Shown piece after piece: positions 56,965-64,000 of a stretch of DNA of 64,000 nucleotides. Position numbers and translations under genes: made by a program. The notes under the pieces were generated by a model that did no database searches, was not told where the DNA came from, and saw nothing but the letters and a program-made list of their open reading frames with translations. Within the stretch, counting starts at the first letter, position 1, and every line of letters begins with the position of its first letter. Source of the stretch: Erwinia persicina NBRC 102418 (GTDB taxonomy: Bacteria; Pseudomonadota; Gammaproteobacteria; Enterobacterales; Enterobacteriaceae); assembly GCF_001571305.1 (NCBI RefSeq), contig NZ_BCTN01000013.1, positions 1 to 64,000 on the forward strand. The letters are read 5' to 3'.

Positions 56965-57378
56965 ATGAAAATTCTTTTTGCCGGTGCGCTGCTGCTGATC
57001 GCCGCAACGGCCAGCGGTGCAGAACGGTTACGGCAGGATCTGGACACGCAGCTGGAGCGCTGCCAGCAGCAGGCGGTCAGTACGCTTGAGAATCTGCAGT
57101 GCTATGAGGCGGCAAACACCGCCTGGGACAGTGAGCTGAACAACCAGTATAAGCAGTTGCTGGCCGGGCAGTCGCCCGCGGCGCAGGCGGCGCTGAAAAA
57201 GGCGCAGCGCGCGTGGATAGGCTATCGCGACAGCTACTTTCAGGGCATAAATCACTTTTATCAGCAGCAGCAGGGCACGGTCTGGGGACCGGTGGCGGCC
57301 GAATCGAAACTGAATGTTGTCAGAGACAAAGCGCGGGATCTATATCGGCTGCGTAACAGCACCCGGATGGGCGACTGA
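56965..57378 (+). CDS. LprI-like DUF1311 periplasmic protein
   Basis: I prefer ATG 56965 to ATG 56959, since AAGGAG (56953-56958) is 6 bases from the former. The 137 residues have a signal peptide (MKILFAGALLLIAATASGAE), then a Cys-Gln-rich helical domain with two conserved Cys (CQQQ and QCYEAAN) and KAQRAWIGYRDSYFQG, the DUF1311/lysozyme-inhibitor LprI pattern. A lysozyme-inhibitory role is known for LprI but not shown for this branch. It lies 28 bp after the DUF2236 gene. Confidence 0.82.
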   Translation: MKILFAGALLLIAATASGAERLRQDLDTQLERCQQQAVSTLENLQCYEAANTAWDSELNNQYKQLLAGQSPAAQAALKKAQRAWIGYRDSYFQGINHFYQQQQGTVWGPVAAESKLNVVRDKARDLYRLRNSTRMGD

Positions 57379-57529
57379 CCCCGTGAGGGGGCAGCGGAAA
57401 ACCACGCCGTCTTCCGGCTGCACCATTTTGAGACTTTTACCCTTGCCCTGACAGGGTGCAACGCGCCATTCTCTCCTCTTATCCTGACCTGTTCTCAGGG
57501 GAATGGAACCCTACAACCGTCGAGGCCTT

Positions 57530-58639
57530 ATGACACAGCCCTATCAGATTGCTGAGGTGGCCAATCAGCAACAGACGCTGATTGCAATTGTTGAGCAGGA
57601 TGAACGCACCGCTTATTTTTATATCTGGCCGGCCGAAGCGTTTCGCCAGCAGTTTGCCGTGCGAGGCTGCTGGCTGCGTAACCTGCTGCCTGCTCCGCAG
57701 CAGGACGATGTTGCCGCGATGCAGCAGGGTACGCCACCGCTGCTGAGTGCGGAATATTGCCGGACGCTTGCTGCCGAGCCGATGCTCGACCCGGCCGGAC
57801 TGCAGATTATCTGGGAACCCAGCGATGATGGCGCTGCGGTCTGGTATCAGGGGCAGCTACTGGCGGTGATCCCGGGCTGGAGCCTGTATCAGGATCAGCA
57901 GGTGAGTTTTTCTGCGGGTTGCATTAAAGCTAACCGCCTGACCTCACCGCTGGGCTCTGCCTCCACCAATAAAAATTACGCCGCCGCGCAGCAGCACCGT
58001 CAGTTCTGGCGAGAGTGGCACGACGGCCAGCTGTGGGAACCGTTTCAGCAGGAAATGCTGCAGTGCTATGAAGCTCAGTACGGTGAGTCACTTAAATATT
58101 ACTCTATCGACCAGGGTAACTGGCCACCGATGGCGATCTCGCAGCATTACCATGAGGGTAGCTGGTATTTCCTGACGCTGGGTATGTGCATTCGCCCGAT
58201 GCCCTGGGTCGACTTCCTCTATGAAGATCTGGCACCGGAGTACCGGCGTACTGAACTGGCAATGGCGGTAGATGCTGAGGTGATGACGGAAGAGAATGCG
58301 GTACAGATGGCCAGTGCGCTGGCCGGGTTTGCTCATATGCCGTGGGCGCGCCTCAGCTGGCTGGGCGAGGGGCATACACTGGTTTCTGCCACGGCCCCGA
58401 TGGGCTTCGAAGGGTTTATTCTCTCCTCTGCCCTTGGCCGTGAAAGCGGTCAGTTTCCTTTGCCAAAACGCGACGGTGAGAAGGTCAATCTGCTCTGGGC
58501 GGCGCCGATTACCACGCCAGAGCGCGAGTTTGCGCAGGCCGGAGAGAATGGCGGTATGGAGCTGGTTGCCCGGCTGTTGCAGTATGGCAGCGGACATATT
58601 TTCCGTGCCCGTCAGCAGGTGGTCAACGCAGAAGAGTAA
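57530..58639 (+). CDS. suppressor-of-fused (SUFU) domain protein
   Basis: From ATG 57530 (GAGG at 57522-57525) there are 369 residues; ATG 57503 is less favoured. The second half has the bacterial SUFU pattern, including SWYFLTLGMCIRPMPWVDFLYED and LNxLA-like segments such as AVQMASALAGFAHMPWARLSWLGEGHT in part. Bacterial SUFU proteins are frequently immunity or housekeeping proteins of unclear function. No toxin gene is adjacent here. The family call is moderately firm; function is unknown. Confidence 0.65.
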   Translation: MTQPYQIAEVANQQQTLIAIVEQDERTAYFYIWPAEAFRQQFAVRGCWLRNLLPAPQQDDVAAMQQGTPPLLSAEYCRTLAAEPMLDPAGLQIIWEPSDDGAAVWYQGQLLAVIPGWSLYQDQQVSFSAGCIKANRLTSPLGSASTNKNYAAAQQHRQFWREWHDGQLWEPFQQEMLQCYEAQYGESLKYYSIDQGNWPPMAISQHYHEGSWYFLTLGMCIRPMPWVDFLYEDLAPEYRRTELAMAVDAEVMTEENAVQMASALAGFAHMPWARLSWLGEGHTLVSATAPMGFEGFILSSALGRESGQFPLPKRDGEKVNLLWAAPITTPEREFAQAGENGGMELVARLLQYGSGHIFRARQQVVNAEE

Positions 58640-58762
58640 TGCCGCCTTCCGCCCGCCAGGGACGTGGGCAATTACCGGGAACGTTAACGAAAGCACGATT
58701 TAGTGCAGATCCACTGCCGCCTCTTATGCCAGAATAGTCAGTATCAGTTCTGAGGAGTCGGC

Positions 58763-59317
58763 ATGTCTGCAATTGAAGTAATACTGGTCGATAGTCTGGA
58801 CCGTCCTACCGGTAAGATGGAAAAAATGGAAGTTCACGAAAAGGGGCTGCTGCATCGTGCGGTCACCGTTTACGTGTTTAATTCTGACCATCAGCTGCTG
58901 CTACAGCGTCGTGCCAGGGATAAATACCACTGCGGCGGACTGTGGAGCAACACCACCTGTGGTCACCCCTACCCGCACGAGTCCACACAGAGTGCGGCCG
59001 AGCGGCGTCTTGAAGAAGAGATGGGACTGCGTCTGCCGCTCCAGCCGGTGTTTGAACTCAGCTACAACCTGCCGCTCAGTAACGGCCTGACCGAACATGA
59101 ATATGGTCATGTCTATTTCGCGGTCAGCGATGACCCGCCGCGCATTAACCCGGAAGAAGCGGAGGCGTGGCGCTACAGTTCGCTAACGGATATTCAGCGT
59201 GAAATGCATACCCACCCGGAACGCTTTACCCCCTGGTTTCTGCTGACCTTTGCGCGCATCCCGGCCGAGTTTGCCCGCTACATCGCCTTGCCACCCTGTC
59301 ACGATTCCTCCAGATAA
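58763..59317 (+). CDS. idi: isopentenyl-diphosphate delta-isomerase, type I
   Basis: Idi interconverts IPP and DMAPP, feeding isoprenoid and carotenoid synthesis. The 184 residues show the Nudix-type fold with the catalytic Cys in LWSNTTCGHPYP, ESTQSAAERRLEEEMGLRL (Nudix box) and the catalytic Glu in EHEYGHVYFAV. GAGGAG precedes the start. No crt genes are in the window. Its last 19 bases overlap the convergent RES toxin gene. Confidence 0.93.
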   Translation: MSAIEVILVDSLDRPTGKMEKMEVHEKGLLHRAVTVYVFNSDHQLLLQRRARDKYHCGGLWSNTTCGHPYPHESTQSAAERRLEEEMGLRLPLQPVFELSYNLPLSNGLTEHEYGHVYFAVSDDPPRINPEEAEAWRYSSLTDIQREMHTHPERFTPWFLLTFARIPAEFARYIALPPCHDSSR

Positions 59318-59952
59318 ATTCCCATACGGTCTGCCAGCGCCAGCAGTTCACCCACCACGGGAGGGGAGGTCAGTGGCTCTGTTCCACGTCCGGATATCTG
59401 CAGTTTGCCGGCCATACGATCGCCAAAAAACAGGTACGCATTGCCCTCATGTTGACGTGAGGGCCAGGTCAGCCCCTGAACCTGCGGGTGCTGCTGGTGG
59501 ATGGCTTCTGCCCATTGTCGGGTGATCCCGTAGCCGCTGGCATCGGAGTGAATCAGTTTTTTCCCCACCCGCATTTTTACCAGAGAAGGTAAATCCAGGC
59601 TGGCCAGTTGAACAGGCACCTTGGTCACCAGCTGGCTGTGACGAAAGGGAGTCAGCTGATTTACCGGGTAGACGATAGCGGGCTGAGAAATATCAACATC
59701 GTGGAAAATCACCTCGCAGAGCGCCACGCGTGTGGCATCGCCGGCATAGAGGGTGGGGATCACGGCGCCCAGCCGATCGAATATCGGGCTGAAGCGAGCG
59801 TTACCCTGTGTCGTGGTGTTAAAGCCGTCGCCCGCGAACTGCTGGCGGTGAACACGAAACAATATGTGGCCAGGCAGCAGGCACAGATCGTTAATCACGA
59901 CCGCGCCCGCTGGCGGCAAAAGTCCTTTTTCGTTGTGGCTCTCCTTAGCCAT
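59299..59952 (-). CDS. RES-domain toxin
   Basis: I start at ATG 59952, which overlaps the antitoxin gene by 8 bases; 217 residues. The RES fold is indicated by ILFRVHRQQF, the ARFSP segment, TLYAGDATRVALCEVIFHDV with the Glu, and SDASGYGITRQWAEAIH, plus GLTWPSRQ. RES toxins degrade NAD+ by an ADP-ribosyltransferase-like active site. All expected Arg, Tyr and Glu candidates are present. It is downstream of its antitoxin, and its stop lies inside idi. Confidence 0.85.
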   Translation of the reverse strand: MAKESHNEKGLLPPAGAVVINDLCLLPGHILFRVHRQQFAGDGFNTTTQGNARFSPIFDRLGAVIPTLYAGDATRVALCEVIFHDVDISQPAIVYPVNQLTPFRHSQLVTKVPVQLASLDLPSLVKMRVGKKLIHSDASGYGITRQWAEAIHQQHPQVQGLTWPSRQHEGNAYLFFGDRMAGKLQISGRGTEPLTSPPVVGELLALADRMGIYLEES

Positions 59953-60676
59953 GCTGTGCTCCTGACCTTGCCTGAAGAGCGGCTTCAGCCACCGCCTGCG
60001 GATCGCTGTTGAGCAGGTCTTTCGGTTTACGTCCGCCCAGCCAGCTATTGTTACTGGCAAACCAGGCCGCCAGCGCCCAGGAGGTGCGGGTACCATCGAA
60101 GATCTCCAGTACCCGTTTGATCACTGGCAGCGGTTGCCAGGCCTCATCAAAGGCATAATCAGGGTAACGATCCTGACCATCGATGCTGACCGCAAACGTT
60201 TTCCCGCGACGCTTCCAGGCGTTCGGCCCGGCGCTGCGGTTGCGGTTGGTAAAGTGTGCCCTGTCGGACAGTTCTCCGGAGGCAATCCATTCATCTTCAC
60301 GCAGCACAAAGGCGCGGATATCCTGCGCGCGCTGCTGATTACTGGCCCTGAGGTGCTCATAGCCGTCAAAGATACTGGCGGTTTTTTTTGCCGCCGGGAC
60401 GACCTTTGCTTTACGCCGCGCCGGCATCAGCAGCGTCTGCGCAACCTCAAAGAGTGCCAGAGCAAGGGCGGGATCGAGCAGAGGATTATTGACCAGCGTA
60501 TCCAGCTTTTTGCGCAGGGCATCGCGACTGTCTGCGGGCGGTGACGCGTGCTCTTTTAACTGGTTAACATTAATTACCAGATATTCGGCGCTCTCCTCCG
60601 CGACCATATTGCGCAACTGATGACCGTTGAGGAGACCGACGGTTTCCGGTGTGACGGCTGTCATTTTAGTGGACAT
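59945..60676 (-). CDS. Xre/MbcA/ParS-type antitoxin with long N-terminal region
   Basis: The 243 residues end in a DUF2384-like toxin-binding segment (ALAAWFASNNSWLGGRKPKDLLNSDPQAVAEAA). About the first 150 residues are longer than in usual RES-partner antitoxins: a Val/Leu-rich start, then KKLDTLVNNPLLDPALALALFEVAQTL and a basic stretch RRKAKVVPAAKKT. The DNA-binding part was not clearly identified. AGGGG precedes the start. The overlap with the RES gene and repeats in the promoter support a TA operon. Confidence 0.75.
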   Translation of the reverse strand: MSTKMTAVTPETVGLLNGHQLRNMVAEESAEYLVINVNQLKEHASPPADSRDALRKKLDTLVNNPLLDPALALALFEVAQTLLMPARRKAKVVPAAKKTASIFDGYEHLRASNQQRAQDIRAFVLREDEWIASGELSDRAHFTNRNRSAGPNAWKRRGKTFAVSIDGQDRYPDYAFDEAWQPLPVIKRVLEIFDGTRTSWALAAWFASNNSWLGGRKPKDLLNSDPQAVAEAALQARSGAQHG

Positions 60677-60691
60677 AAAACACCCCTGTCT

Positions 60692-60723
60692 GAATATATT
60701 GCATAGATTGAATATATCGCATA
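60692..60723. promoter_or_regulatory. tandem 14-bp direct repeat in the RES-Xre promoter
   Basis: GAATATATTGCATA (60692-60705) and GAATATATCGCATA (60710-60723) differ at one base and start 18 bp apart. They lie just upstream of the antitoxin start, the expected place for autoregulation by the toxin-antitoxin complex. An AT-rich -10-like stretch overlaps them. Confidence 0.7.
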
Positions 60724-60747
60724 TTTAACGGGGTGTCTAAAATTCCA

Positions 60748-62223
60748 TCACCGGGCGGGGGCGAAGTCCTCGGCGTCCACATCGTAGCCAGAGGGTTCCC
60801 AGCGAATCATCAGCAGTGCAAGCAGACCAATCACCGGTGCCATGCCAATCACCCAGAACACATTGGTACCCAGCAGGGCGGCCAGCACCGGGAACAGGAA
60901 CAGTGACGCGGTGGAGCTGGCACGGACCATCGTCTGGTTAAATCCGACGCCGACGCCGCGCAGGGAGGTCGGGTAGCTGAGTGACGCGTAGGTCATCGTG
61001 TGCGCACCCGGACCGAAGCCCTGACCCAGCAGAAACAGAGCCAGCATCCCAATGGAAATAGCCGCCTGATGCCCGTCCTGCGGCCGGCCGACCAGAGCGA
61101 GACCAACCAGGGCCACGATCTGGAATGCATAGCCCAGCGTCATCATTTTCCACGCGCCAAAACGCGGCACCAGTCGTACGGCGAGCGTGCCGCCGACAAA
61201 GGCAAACAGCAGATTCAGCGCCAGCGACAGCAGGATGGTGTTCAGCATCGACTGTGCCAGGAAGCTGGAGATAATGACCGGAAGACCAAATGCCACGGCA
61301 TTATAAGCAAAAGGGGAGACAATCGAGGTGATTGTCGCCAGTAGGGTGCGCTTCAGGTAAATCCCTTTGAATAAGGATCCGTAATTACGCCAGCTGGCGC
61401 GCCGCACGGTGCTGGCCGGGCTGAGATCGGCATCTGGGGCGACATGCGCATTAATGCCCCATGCGTTACGCAGGATCGCCGCCGCACCCTGCAGATCGCC
61501 CTGATTGGCGGCCCAGACCGGGGATTCGCTCATATAGCGGCTGCGAATGGCGATAATGATCAGCGCAGGCACGGCCCCGAAGCCGAGGATGATGCGCCAC
61601 ATCAGATCGCTGTGGCTTTCCGGAAGCACTGACCAGAAAAACAGAACCAGCAGATATGAGATCGAGATGGCGGCGTACCAGGTCGGGCACCACATGGCGA
61701 TACTGGCCGCTTTATTGCCCCGTCCGCGCAGTTTTGAGAACTCTGCCAGGAAGGCCATGGCCACGGGCAAATCGATGCCAATACCCATACCCATGACAAA
61801 ACGCGCTGCCGCCAGCACGTATTCATTCGGCGCAAATGCGCAGGCGAGGGCGGCGAAGACAAAGAAGAACATATCCGCCATAAACACGCGGTAACGCCCG
61901 ATTTTATCGGTGAGATACCCCCCCAACAGCGCGCCAACGATGGCACCCAGCGTAATGGACGAAGCGATCATGCCGGCCCCGGCGGGGGACAGGCCAAATT
62001 CACGCGTGACGTCCTTCATGCCAAAGGCCAGTGCACCCAGATCGTAGGCATCAAGAAACACACCGCCCAGGGCGATAGCGATGACGATACGGGCGTTGTG
62101 ACCGGAGTGAGTGCTGTTATTGACCAGCTGAGAGACGTCAGACGCCTTACGGATCGGCAAGACTTCACCAGTCGGTGCATTCCCCGCCAGCGCGACGTGC
62201 GCGGATGAAGTGATTTCAGTCAT
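60748..62223 (-). CDS. MFS transporter, sugar/organic-acid type
   Basis: The 491 residues have a 45-residue cytoplasmic N-terminus, twelve hydrophobic segments and the sugar-porter-like motifs YDLGALAFGM in helix 1, GYLTDKIGRYRVFMADM (loop 2-3) and RFVMGMGIGIDLPVAMAFLAEFS. The overall look fits phosphate/aromatic-acid or sugar symporters, with no clear substrate. The gene is single, between the TA pair and yohO. Confidence 0.87.
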   Translation of the reverse strand: MTEITSSAHVALAGNAPTGEVLPIRKASDVSQLVNNSTHSGHNARIVIAIALGGVFLDAYDLGALAFGMKDVTREFGLSPAGAGMIASSITLGAIVGALLGGYLTDKIGRYRVFMADMFFFVFAALACAFAPNEYVLAAARFVMGMGIGIDLPVAMAFLAEFSKLRGRGNKAASIAMWCPTWYAAISISYLLVLFFWSVLPESHSDLMWRIILGFGAVPALIIIAIRSRYMSESPVWAANQGDLQGAAAILRNAWGINAHVAPDADLSPASTVRRASWRNYGSLFKGIYLKRTLLATITSIVSPFAYNAVAFGLPVIISSFLAQSMLNTILLSLALNLLFAFVGGTLAVRLVPRFGAWKMMTLGYAFQIVALVGLALVGRPQDGHQAAISIGMLALFLLGQGFGPGAHTMTYASLSYPTSLRGVGVGFNQTMVRASSTASLFLFPVLAALLGTNVFWVIGMAPVIGLLALLMIRWEPSGYDVDAEDFAPAR

Positions 62224-62357
62224 GATGTTTGAGTTTTATTTTAAGAAGTAAACTCAGAGCATAACGACATGACCTGGAGAGAGAAATTCCAGCTGGTTAT
62301 AAGTTAAAACGAATGACACTTAGCGGGGCGGCAGGAGGAGTGCGACCTGCCCTCCCG

Positions 62358-62462
62358 TCAGGAGCGAACGATGAAGGTATAACCGGCCAGCATAACGCCG
62401 CCAATACCGCCCAGCGCCATCAGCAGAAAAATAAATACCACACCAATCTTTTGTAAGTTCAT
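62358..62462 (-). CDS. yohO: YohO small membrane protein (34 aa)
   Basis: The 34-residue frame has [18 protein letters not shown], nearly identical to E. coli YohO (35 aa), a single-helix inner-membrane protein of unknown function. It lies alone in an intergenic region between the MFS gene and the DUF3833 gene. In E. coli it also lies near bglX, supporting conserved neighbourhood. Confidence 0.85.
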   Translation of the reverse strand: MNLQKIGVVFIFLLMALGGIGGVMLAGYTFIVRS

Positions 62463-62535
62463 CACGAAACCTGTTTTTCTTACGGAGGGCGAAGTATAGC
62501 GCTTTCGCCCTGCGTAATTAAGCCGAACAGGGGTT

Positions 62536-63072
62536 TTATTGTGCCGCTGCGGGCTGTTTTGAGAAAAATAACGTGACGCGCGCCACTTCAACACCAAACT
62601 TTTTCATCGAGGTAACGTTCATCAGGTGCAGGGCATCCTGCTGATAAATCCAGTCGTCGAAGTTCAGTTTATAACTGCTGTCATCGGTTTTCACCGTCAT
62701 GGTATAGCGCCAGTTGAAGGCGTTGCCGCTGGCATGACCCTTCGCGGTACCAATAATATCGCCTGCGGTACCCACATAGCTGCCGTCAGCCAGGCGGCGA
62801 ATATGCCAGACGCGGGTCTGCTTCTCGCCGTCATCATAAACGAACTTTTCGTTCAGCGTCAGTGTGTCACCGACCACCTGACCCTGGATGGCCACCTCGA
62901 AACGGCGGATCTGCTTGCCGCTGTAATCCTGCACCATGCCCCAGGCGCGGGACTCACCGTTGAACCAGCTAAAAATATCAATCTTTGGCTGGGCCTGCTG
63001 ATATTCGTCAATCGTTGTACCACAGCCTGACAGCAGCAGGGTGCAGGTCAGTAACAGGGATTTCCACATCAT
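62536..63072 (-). CDS. DUF3833 family lipoprotein
   Basis: The 178 residues have a lipoprotein signal [14 protein letters not shown] (acylated Cys near 17), followed by the DUF3833 pattern [37 protein letters not shown] and TLFFSKQ at the end. The function is unknown. It overlaps the upstream chalcone-isomerase-like gene by 4 bases and is the last gene of a three-gene unit. Confidence 0.85.
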   Translation of the reverse strand: MMWKSLLLTCTLLLSGCGTTIDEYQQAQPKIDIFSWFNGESRAWGMVQDYSGKQIRRFEVAIQGQVVGDTLTLNEKFVYDDGEKQTRVWHIRRLADGSYVGTAGDIIGTAKGHASGNAFNWRYTMTVKTDDSSYKLNFDDWIYQQDALHLMNVTSMKKFGVEVARVTLFFSKQPAAAQ

Positions 63073-63584
63073 TCACCTCCGGTCAGTTCCCGACGGATAT
63101 CGGGGTAAGTCGATTGTGGCGAAAGCCAGATATTGAGGAAGGCATCGCGAAAGGCGGTATCAAAGCGCGGCCCGACAGGACGGATAACCGCCTGCGTTCC
63201 GGCATCCTGCCAGTAAAACTGCCCGCCGCCGGCATCGCCCTGAAAGGCCAGTCGGTCACCCGGGCTCACGTCTGGCCAGACGGTGGCCAGTGTTTTCAGC
63301 CACTGCTGGCGCTGATCCGGCGTCCCTGTTTTTTGTGCCTGCCACTGTTCCAGCGTGGCGTCCAGCAAATCCTGGCGGCTGATATCCCGGCGGTAGGTAA
63401 TGACCAGCGCCAGTGGCCACTGCTGCGCCTGCCAGCGCCCTCCGGGGGTCAGCAGCTGCGAGTCGTAGACGGTAAACGGTCCCCAGGTGAGCGTGGCCTG
63501 ACCGACTGTCTGCCAGCGCAGCCAGTCAGCGGCCTGGGTCAGCGGTGAGCACAACAGTAATAACAACAGCCATTTTTTCATCAT
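63069..63584 (-). CDS. chalcone isomerase-like domain protein
   Basis: From ATG 63584 (GGAG upstream) the 171 residues have a signal peptide (MMKKWLLLLLLCSPLTQAAD) and the CHI-like pattern WLRWQTVGQATLTWGPFTVYDSQLLTP and LALVITYRRDISRQDLLDAT in part. Bacterial members are periplasmic and of unknown function, often grouped with DUF2878, DUF3833 and cyclopropane-fatty-acid-type genes. It overlaps both neighbours by 4 bases. Confidence 0.82.
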   Translation of the reverse strand: MMKKWLLLLLLCSPLTQAADWLRWQTVGQATLTWGPFTVYDSQLLTPGGRWQAQQWPLALVITYRRDISRQDLLDATLEQWQAQKTGTPDQRQQWLKTLATVWPDVSPGDRLAFQGDAGGGQFYWQDAGTQAVIRPVGPRFDTAFRDAFLNIWLSPQSTYPDIRRELTGGE

Positions 63585-64000
63585 TTGCTCCGCAGAAGAT
63601 GGCTGGCTAAGGGTAAATACAGCGCCCAGCCCAGGGCCAGGGCTGCCATAACGACGAGCAGGGGCTGATGCCACTGCAGGCCGCCCAGCCGCTCACCGAT
63701 AAAATAGGAAAACGGGCCACCCAGCGCGCCGGCCAGCACCTGCCAGAGGCGACCGGGCGCAAAGCGGGTGAGGATCAGCCACCACCAGCAGGCAAACGCC
63801 AGCCACAGAGCCATCATCCAGAGCGGTACTGTTTCGCTTTGAGTAAAGCGGAACAGCCCGAGCCGCAGCCACAGGCTGTCCAGTGCTATCCCCAGTAACG
63901 CCACCAGCAGCAGCCGGGGTTTGATCCGGCTGGGGCAGAGGAACCAGGCGAACAGCGCCACCCCGCACAGCAGCGGCCAGATACGCGCGCGCAGCGCAAC
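63581..64000 (-). CDS. DUF2878 membrane protein, 5' end outside window
   Basis: The frame is open to the window edge; a GTG at 63961 is probably internal because residues upstream (VALRARIWPLLCG) continue a hydrophobic pattern. The visible 139 residues have about four membrane helices and the DUF2878 pattern LGIALDSLWLRLGLFRF and LAGALGGPFSYFIGERLGG. It is translationally coupled to the chalcone-isomerase-like gene. Confidence 0.8.
   Translation of the reverse strand, partial: VALRARIWPLLCGVALFAWFLCPSRIKPRLLLVALLGIALDSLWLRLGLFRFTQSETVPLWMMALWLAFACWWWLILTRFAPGRLWQVLAGALGGPFSYFIGERLGGLQWHQPLLVVMAALALGWALYLPLASHLLRSK

Noticed and set aside
1-64000. CRISPR arrays, tRNA or rRNA genes, transposases
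   Set aside because: I looked for spaced direct repeats, cloverleaf-like sequences and transposase motifs and found none that could be supported.

Overview
This window is enterobacterial chromosome, most likely from the Erwinia/Pantoea group. The gene order follows two E. coli neighbourhoods: ybhA-pgl-ybhB-bioABFCD-uvrB-ybhK-moaABCDE-ybhL-ybhNOPQ, and yohD-yohC-pbpG with dld-bglX. The bulk is GC-rich, and idi, a GH15 hydrolase, a PPK2/phosphate-transporter pair and a fused peptide ABC transporter are inserted between the conserved blocks. No rRNA, tRNA, CRISPR array or transposase was found.

Bases 1-2995 differ: they are AT-rich, with four tightly packed plus-strand genes (one cut by the window edge, one holin-like, one two-helix membrane protein) and a full-length ybhA-like phosphatase on the other strand. 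Immediately to the right lies the amputated 5' end of the native, GC-rich ybhA, about 66-70 codons. The simplest reading is the right end of a prophage or island that integrated inside ybhA and carries its own diverged replacement copy.

3.3-20.6 kb is core metabolism and repair: pgl, ybhB, a DJ-1/PfpI protein coupled to a CurA-like reductase, the divergent bioA/bioBFCD operon around a BirA operator, a lone UrtE-like ATPase with a degenerate signature motif, uvrB with a LexA box and paired DnaA boxes, ybhK, and moaABCDE behind a ModE site and a Moco riboswitch, followed by a YaiW-type lipoprotein. 20.7-31.1 kb holds a chemoreceptor, ybhL, the membrane-lipid cluster ybhN-clsB-ybhP, ybhQ, a CynX-like exporter, rhlE and dusC.

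31.1-46 kb is more accessory: an SDR dehydrogenase with a palindromic operator-like site, ppk2-pit, a CorA/ZntB-type transporter, the L,D-transpeptidase ldtB with a long Pro/Ala tail, a GH15 hydrolase, and a peptide-type ABC transporter operon (binding protein, permease, permease-ATPase fusion, ATPase, GntR regulator) divergent from a DUF1028 gene. Two matching palindromes 32 bp apart lie in that divergent promoter region. 46-64 kb carries dedA/yohC/pbpG, an acetyltransferase, a large MscS-family channel, dld/bglX, a DUF2236-LprI-SUFU run, idi, a RES-Xre toxin-antitoxin pair whose toxin end overlaps idi, an MFS transporter, yohO, and a three-gene DUF3833/chalcone-isomerase-like/DUF2878 operon cut by the window edge. 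A family of GGGCGACC...GGTCGCCC hairpins recurs at gene ends across the window.
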